A stretch of DNA of 9,158 nt from Planctomycetota bacterium (GTDB lineage Bacteria > Planctomycetota > Phycisphaerae > Phycisphaerales > SM1A02). The position numbers were made by a program, and so were the translations under genes. Positions 6,243 to 9,158 of this stretch are shown here, piece by piece. The notes beneath the pieces were generated by a model. That model saw nothing but the letters and a program-made list of their open reading frames with translations. It searched no databases and was not told the DNA's origin. Position 1 is the stretch's first letter. Each line of letters begins with the position of its first letter. Location of the stretch: contig RFQW01000041.1 in NCBI GenBank assembly GCA_009924765.1, positions 1 to 9,158 on the forward strand. Reading direction: 5' to 3'.

Positions 6243-6842
6243 GTGGCAAGCCCCTACAAGCGCGTCGTCCTGAAGGTCAGCGGAGAGAGCTTTGCCCAGG
6301 AGGGCCAGCTCGGCATCAGCCCCGAGGAACTCACCGTGATCGCGGGCGAGATCGCGCAGGCGCGTCGCGCCAGCCCCGACACCCAGATCGCCGTGGTGGT
6401 GGGCGGTGGCAACATCGTGCGCGGCGCGCGCCTGGCCGAGAAGGGCCGCATCGCGCAGAGCACCGCCGACTACATGGGCATGCTGGGCACGGTCATCAAC
6501 GGCCTCGCCCTGCGCGAGGCGCTGGAAGGCCAGGGCATTCCCAGTCGCCTGCTCACCGCGCTGCAGATCACCGCGGTGGCTGAACCCTTCATCCGTGGTC
6601 GCGCCATGCGCCACATGGAGAAGGGGCGCGTGATCGTGCTGGCCGCCGGCACGGGCAACCCGTTCTTCACCACCGACACCTGCGCCAGCCTGCGCGCCGT
6701 CGAGCTGCAGGCGCAGGTGCTGCTGAAGGCCACCAAGGTGGACGGCATCTACACCGCCGATCCGCGCAAGGACCCGTCGGCGAAGAAGTACGAGACGCTT
6801 CGCTTCAGCGAAGTGCTGGAAAAGCGCCTGGCCTGGCCGTGA
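6243..6842 (+). CDS. pyrH: UMP kinase, frame broken near the 3' end
   Basis: UMP kinase phosphorylates UMP to UDP with ATP in pyrimidine nucleotide synthesis. The family is clear from KVSGESF (11-17), GGGNIVRG (54-61), ADYMGMLGTVINGLAL (75-90), GTGNPFFTTDT (136-146) and KVDGIYTADP (165-174). The start is GTG at 6243, with GAGGAA at 6231-6236. As written, the frame reads correctly to A197, adds Trp-Pro and stops at 6840-6842, giving 199 residues. The missing 44 residues are intact in another frame at 6839-6973. The cause is a 5-bp tandem duplication at 6829-6838. With one copy removed the product is 241 residues, the same length as E. coli PyrH. The missing part contains the conserved VMD-TA--(L/M)CM segment of the fold, so the truncated protein is unlikely to work. 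Since pyrH is usually essential and single-copy, a sequence or assembly error is the first suspect. frr follows, the usual neighbour. Confidence 0.92.
   Translation: MASPYKRVVLKVSGESFAQEGQLGISPEELTVIAGEIAQARRASPDTQIAVVVGGGNIVRGARLAEKGRIAQSTADYMGMLGTVINGLALREALEGQGIPSRLLTALQITAVAEPFIRGRAMRHMEKGRVIVLAAGTGNPFFTTDTCASLRAVELQAQVLLKATKVDGIYTADPRKDPSAKKYETLRFSEVLEKRLAWP
6829..6838 (+). repeat. 5-bp tandem duplication TGGCC-TGGCC causing the pyrH frameshift
   Basis: Two perfect adjacent copies of TGGCC lie inside pyrH. With one copy the codons read CTG GCC GTG ATG GAT and continue into the conserved C-terminus. With two, the frame shifts and meets TGA at 6840. Such short direct duplications arise by replication slippage or by consensus-calling error. 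Confidence 0.9.
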
Positions 6843-6973
6843 TGGATCTCACCGCCATGACCATGTGCATGGAGCACAACCTGCCGGTGGAGGTGTTCGA
6901 CTTCCGCACCGCGGGCAACGTGAAGCGCGCCGTGCTCGGCGAGCGCATCGGCACGCTGGTCAGCAACGGCTGA
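6839..6973 (+). pseudogene. pyrH: Out-of-frame C-terminal part of pyrH
   Basis: This segment encodes 44 residues, starting VMDLTAMTMCMEHNLPVEVF and ending IGTLVSNG before TGA at 6971-6973. It is the conserved end of bacterial UMP kinase (compare VMD-TA, CMD/E-N-LP, VF, GN-KR, GE-IGTLV). It belongs to the gene starting at 6243 and is separated from it only by the 5-bp duplication. The upstream stop and an in-frame ATG overlap as TGATG (6840-6844), so re-initiation could in principle make a 43-residue fragment. There is no evidence that it does. Confidence 0.88.
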
Positions 6974-6999
6974 TCCACGCGGGTGGGCCGCGGCAACCC

Positions 7000-7008
7000 T
7001 GCTATTCT
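7000..7008 (+). promoter_or_regulatory. Candidate extended -10 element ahead of frr
   Basis: TGCTATTCT in the 61-bp pyrH-frr gap matches an extended -10 (TGn followed by TATTCT, with TA---T conserved). RNA would start about 20 nt ahead of the GTG at 7035. No -35 is seen at the usual distance. If real, frr and the genes after it could be expressed independently of pyrH. Confidence 0.3.
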
Positions 7009-7034
7009 CGCCGCCTCACCCCAAGGAGAACGCC

Positions 7035-7601
7035 GTGGACCTGGACACCATCCTGCTGGAATGTGAAGAGCGCATGGAGAAGAGCGTGGACTACCTCGCT
7101 CGCGAACTGCGTGGCATGCGCACCGGCCGCGCCAACACGGCGATGCTGGAGTACATCAAGGTGGACTACTACGGCAGCATGACCGACCTGCGCGAGCTGG
7201 CCGCCATCAACGTGGCCGAGGCCACGCAGCTGCTGGTGAAGCCCTTCGACCCCGGCGCCAAGAGCGAGATCATCAAGGCCATCGAGAAGTCGGGCCTGGG
7301 CCTGAACCCGATGAGCGAAGGCAACGCGATCCGCATCAACGTGCCCGCGCCCAGCGCCGACCGTCGCAAGCAGCTCGCCGTGCAGGTGAAGAAGCTGGCG
7401 GAAGAGAGCAAGATCACCATCCGCAACGAGCGCCGCGACGCCAACAAGGCCGTGGATGCGCTGGCCGCCGACAAGAAGGCGGGCGTGACCGAGGACATGG
7501 CCAAGAGCGCCAAGGAAGACATCGACGACTTCACCAAGAAGCACACCGCGAAGCTGGATGAACTCGCCGACAAGAAGGTGGCCGAGATCGAGGAGGTCTG
7601 A
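7035..7601 (+). CDS. frr: Ribosome recycling factor
   Basis: This factor works with EF-G to split the 70S ribosome after termination. The 188 residues match the usual length (185 in E. coli). Recognisable parts are the first long helix with LRGMRTGRAN (25-34), VDYYGSM (43-49), the AAINVAEATQLLVKPFD stretch (56-72), and ending helices with RNERRDANKAVD. The flexible domain II is the segment at about 31-105. The start is GTG at 7035, with a strong AAGGAG (7023-7028) 6 nt upstream. It follows pyrH, the common bacterial order, though here no rpsB-tsf pair lies upstream. The stop is 6 nt before nrdR. All key regions look intact. Confidence 0.97.
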   Translation: MDLDTILLECEERMEKSVDYLARELRGMRTGRANTAMLEYIKVDYYGSMTDLRELAAINVAEATQLLVKPFDPGAKSEIIKAIEKSGLGLNPMSEGNAIRINVPAPSADRRKQLAVQVKKLAEESKITIRNERRDANKAVDALAADKKAGVTEDMAKSAKEDIDDFTKKHTAKLDELADKKVAEIEEV

Positions 7602-7607
7602 GGCCCC

Positions 7608-8120
7608 GTGCGCTGTCCCTTCTGCGACGCCGACAACGACAAGGTGATCGACAGCCGTCCCGGCGAGGACGGCTCGGCGATCCGTCGGCGACGCGAGTGT
7701 CTGGCGTGCGAGAAGCGGTTCACCACCTATGAGCGCCTCGAGCGCGCGGCGCGCCTGATGGTGGTGAAGCGCGACGGCAGCCGCGTGCCCTTCGACAGCG
7801 GCAGCCTTGCGCGCGGCCTGCAGGCGGCGTGCGGCAAGCGACCCATCGCGCAGGACGCCAAGGATCGCCTGTGCCAGGAACTGGAAGACGAGCTGCACCG
7901 CGAGTTCGATCGCGAGGTGGCCAGCGCCGAGATCGGCCGCCGCCTGGCCACGCGCCTGCGCGATCTGGATCCCATCGCCTACGTGCGCTTCGCCAGCGAG
8001 CACTACGGCTTCGCCAGCATCGAGGAATTCGCCGCCGAGATGGTGGCGCTGCAGAACCGGCCGCGTCCTCTTCCCAATGAACGCGAGCTTTTCCCGCCCG
8101 CACGACCCGAGCGAACCTGA
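7608..8120 (+). CDS. nrdR: Transcriptional repressor NrdR
   Basis: NrdR represses ribonucleotide reductase genes in response to ATP/dATP bound by its ATP-cone. The N-terminal zinc ribbon is intact: C3-x2-C6 (MRCPFC) and C31-x2-C34 (CLAC), followed by KRFTTYE. The ATP-cone covers about 50-140, starting LMVVKRDGSRVPFD and ending with DPIAYVRFAS (121-130). After that, the usual VYRxF is EHYGF here. The protein is 170 residues, longer than the usual 150 or so because of a Pro/Arg-rich tail. The start is GTG at 7608, which places the first zinc cysteine at residue 3 as in the family. GAGG overlaps the frr stop 4 nt upstream, and GAGGAGG lies further back. It sits 6 nt after frr and 3 nt before thrS, so it is co-transcribed with translation genes. 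I see no reductase gene here. Confidence 0.96.
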   Translation: MRCPFCDADNDKVIDSRPGEDGSAIRRRRECLACEKRFTTYERLERAARLMVVKRDGSRVPFDSGSLARGLQAACGKRPIAQDAKDRLCQELEDELHREFDREVASAEIGRRLATRLRDLDPIAYVRFASEHYGFASIEEFAAEMVALQNRPRPLPNERELFPPARPERT

Positions 8121-8123
8121 ACC

Positions 8124-9158
8124 ATGCCAGTCATCACGCTGCCCGACGGAAGCCGCCGCACCTACGACCGCACCGTGACCGCCGCCGAGGTGGCCGCCGA
8201 CATCGGCGCCGGCCTGGCCAAGGCCGCGCTGGGCGCCAAGATCGACGGCCAGTTGAGCGATCTCTCCACGCGCATCGAGCGCGACGCGGCGCTGGCCATC
8301 GTCACGCCCAAGTCGCGCGATGGCGCGGTGGACGCCGACGCGCTGTTCCTGCTGCGCCACAGCGCCGCGCACGTGATGGCCGAGGCGATCACGCGCCTGT
8401 ATCCGGGCACGCAGCTGGTGTACGGCCCGCCCGTCGAGCAGGGCTTCTACTACGACATGGCCTTCCCCGGCGGCAAGGCGCCAAGCACCGAGGACTTCGC
8501 GGCGATCGAGGCGGAGATGGCGAAGATCGTGGCGGAAAACCGCCCCTTCACGCGCTACGAGATGCCTTCCGGCGAGGGCATGAAGAAGGTGCAGGGCGAG
8601 GGCAGCAAGTACAAGCTGGACAACGCGCAGCGCGCCTGCGACGCCGGCAGCGCCACGCTGAGCTGGTACGCCACCGGCACGCCCGGCACCAACTGGGAAG
8701 ACCTGTGCCGCGGACCGCACGTGCCAAGCACCGGCCGCATCGGCGCCTTCAAGGTGATGAGCCTGGGCAGCAGCTACTGGCACGGCGACGAGAAGAGCGA
8801 CCGCCTCACCCGCGTGTACGGCGTGGCCTTCGCCACCAAGCCCGAACTCGAGGCGCACATGAAGCTGCTGGAAGAGGCCAAGGCGCGCGATCACCGCGTG
8901 CTGGGCAAGCAGCTGCGCCTGTTCCACATCGACGAGATGGTGGGCCAGGGCCTGATCCTGTGGACGCCCAAGGGCAGCATCGTGCGGCAGGAGCTGCAGA
9001 ACTTCATCAGCGAGGAACTGCGCAAGCAGGACTACACGCAGGTGTTCACGCCGCACATCGGCAAGCTGGACCTGTACCGCACCAGCGGCCACTTCCCCTA
9101 CTACCGCGAGAGCCAGTATCCGCCCATCGTGGAGCCGGAGCAGATGAGCGCGATGGCG
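8124..9158 (+). CDS. thrS: Threonyl-tRNA synthetase, partial at right edge
   Basis: This enzyme charges tRNA-Thr. The first 345 residues are visible and the frame is open at the edge; about half of a usual 640-690 residue protein is present. Domains in order are a TGS domain (about 1-61), the editing domain (about 62-240) and the beginning of the class II catalytic core (from about 260). The editing site that clears Ser-tRNA-Thr is intact, with H79 and H83 (HSAAH) plus C195 and H199 (CRGPH), matching E. coli H73, H77, C182 and H186. GPPVEQGFYYDM (101-112) is typical. The core opens with GLILWTPKGSIVRQELQNF (276-294), motif 1, then SGHFPYYRESQYPP, where many bacteria have SGHW-x2-Y. The start is ATG at 8124, 3 nt after the nrdR stop. 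There is no room for a T-box leader and only a weak ribosome-binding site, so coupling to nrdR is likely. Confidence 0.97.
   Translation, partial: MPVITLPDGSRRTYDRTVTAAEVAADIGAGLAKAALGAKIDGQLSDLSTRIERDAALAIVTPKSRDGAVDADALFLLRHSAAHVMAEAITRLYPGTQLVYGPPVEQGFYYDMAFPGGKAPSTEDFAAIEAEMAKIVAENRPFTRYEMPSGEGMKKVQGEGSKYKLDNAQRACDAGSATLSWYATGTPGTNWEDLCRGPHVPSTGRIGAFKVMSLGSSYWHGDEKSDRLTRVYGVAFATKPELEAHMKLLEEAKARDHRVLGKQLRLFHIDEMVGQGLILWTPKGSIVRQELQNFISEELRKQDYTQVFTPHIGKLDLYRTSGHFPYYRESQYPPIVEPEQMSAMA

Noticed and set aside
6974..7034. A terminator between pyrH and frr
   Set aside because: The GC-rich stretch forms no convincing stem followed by a T run. The gap looks more like a short leader with a possible -10 and a strong ribosome-binding site.
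8118..8124. A T-box leader for thrS
   Set aside because: Only 3 nt separate the nrdR stop from the thrS ATG, which leaves no room for a leader RNA.
7002..9092. A 696-codon open frame on the minus strand opposite frr, nrdR and thrS
   Set aside because: Three recognisable housekeeping genes occupy the plus strand here. The antisense frame stays open because of high-GC codon bias and its translation shows no domain.

Overview
The window is high-GC bacterial DNA, densely coding on both strands. The best guess for the source is a Planctomycetota member, possibly Phycisphaerae. This rests on the FFG...KR(F)AFIVDKSGSM style of the VWA protein, the multi-gene ExbB/ExbD/ExbD cluster with VWA and helical-repeat proteins, and the pyrH-frr-nrdR-thrS neighbourhood. 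No rRNA or marker comparison was possible, so this is an inference.

Layout. A 118-bp divergent intergenic region (6125-6242) splits the window. To the left, seven genes run on the minus strand with no gap between any two of them. In transcription order these are a membrane-anchored VWA protein (6124-5162), a 287-aa exported helical-repeat protein (5165-4302), an ExbB/TolQ/MotA-type proton channel (4305-3625), two ExbD/TolR proteins (3628-3215 and 3218-2811), a 791-aa exported alanine-rich repeat protein (2827-452), and a single-pass protein with a proline-rich tail that runs off the left edge (452-<1). All six junctions overlap by 1 to 17 nt, so translation is probably coupled.

The VWA protein looks like a TonB/TolA-type transducer whose C-terminal domain has been replaced by VWA. 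It has a cytoplasmic N-terminus, one membrane helix with the S-x3-H spacing used by TonB and TolA to engage ExbB/TolQ, a Pro/Ala-rich linker, and a VWA domain with an intact MIDAS. With its own ExbB, two ExbDs and two periplasmic repeat proteins, the operon reads as a proton-motive-force-driven envelope machine with no described counterpart that I can name. Its substrate or partner cannot be read from the sequence.

To the right, on the plus strand, are housekeeping genes: pyrH (UMP kinase), frr (ribosome recycling factor), nrdR (ribonucleotide reductase repressor) and thrS (threonyl-tRNA synthetase, running off the right edge). The pyrH reading frame is broken near its 3' end by a perfect 5-bp tandem duplication (TGGCC TGGCC, 6829-6838). 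Removing one copy restores a normal 241-residue enzyme. Because pyrH is normally essential, this is either a sequence or assembly error or a real lesion that needs explaining.

There is no gene-free stretch over 300 bases. I found no tRNA, rRNA, CRISPR array, insertion sequence or clear terminator.
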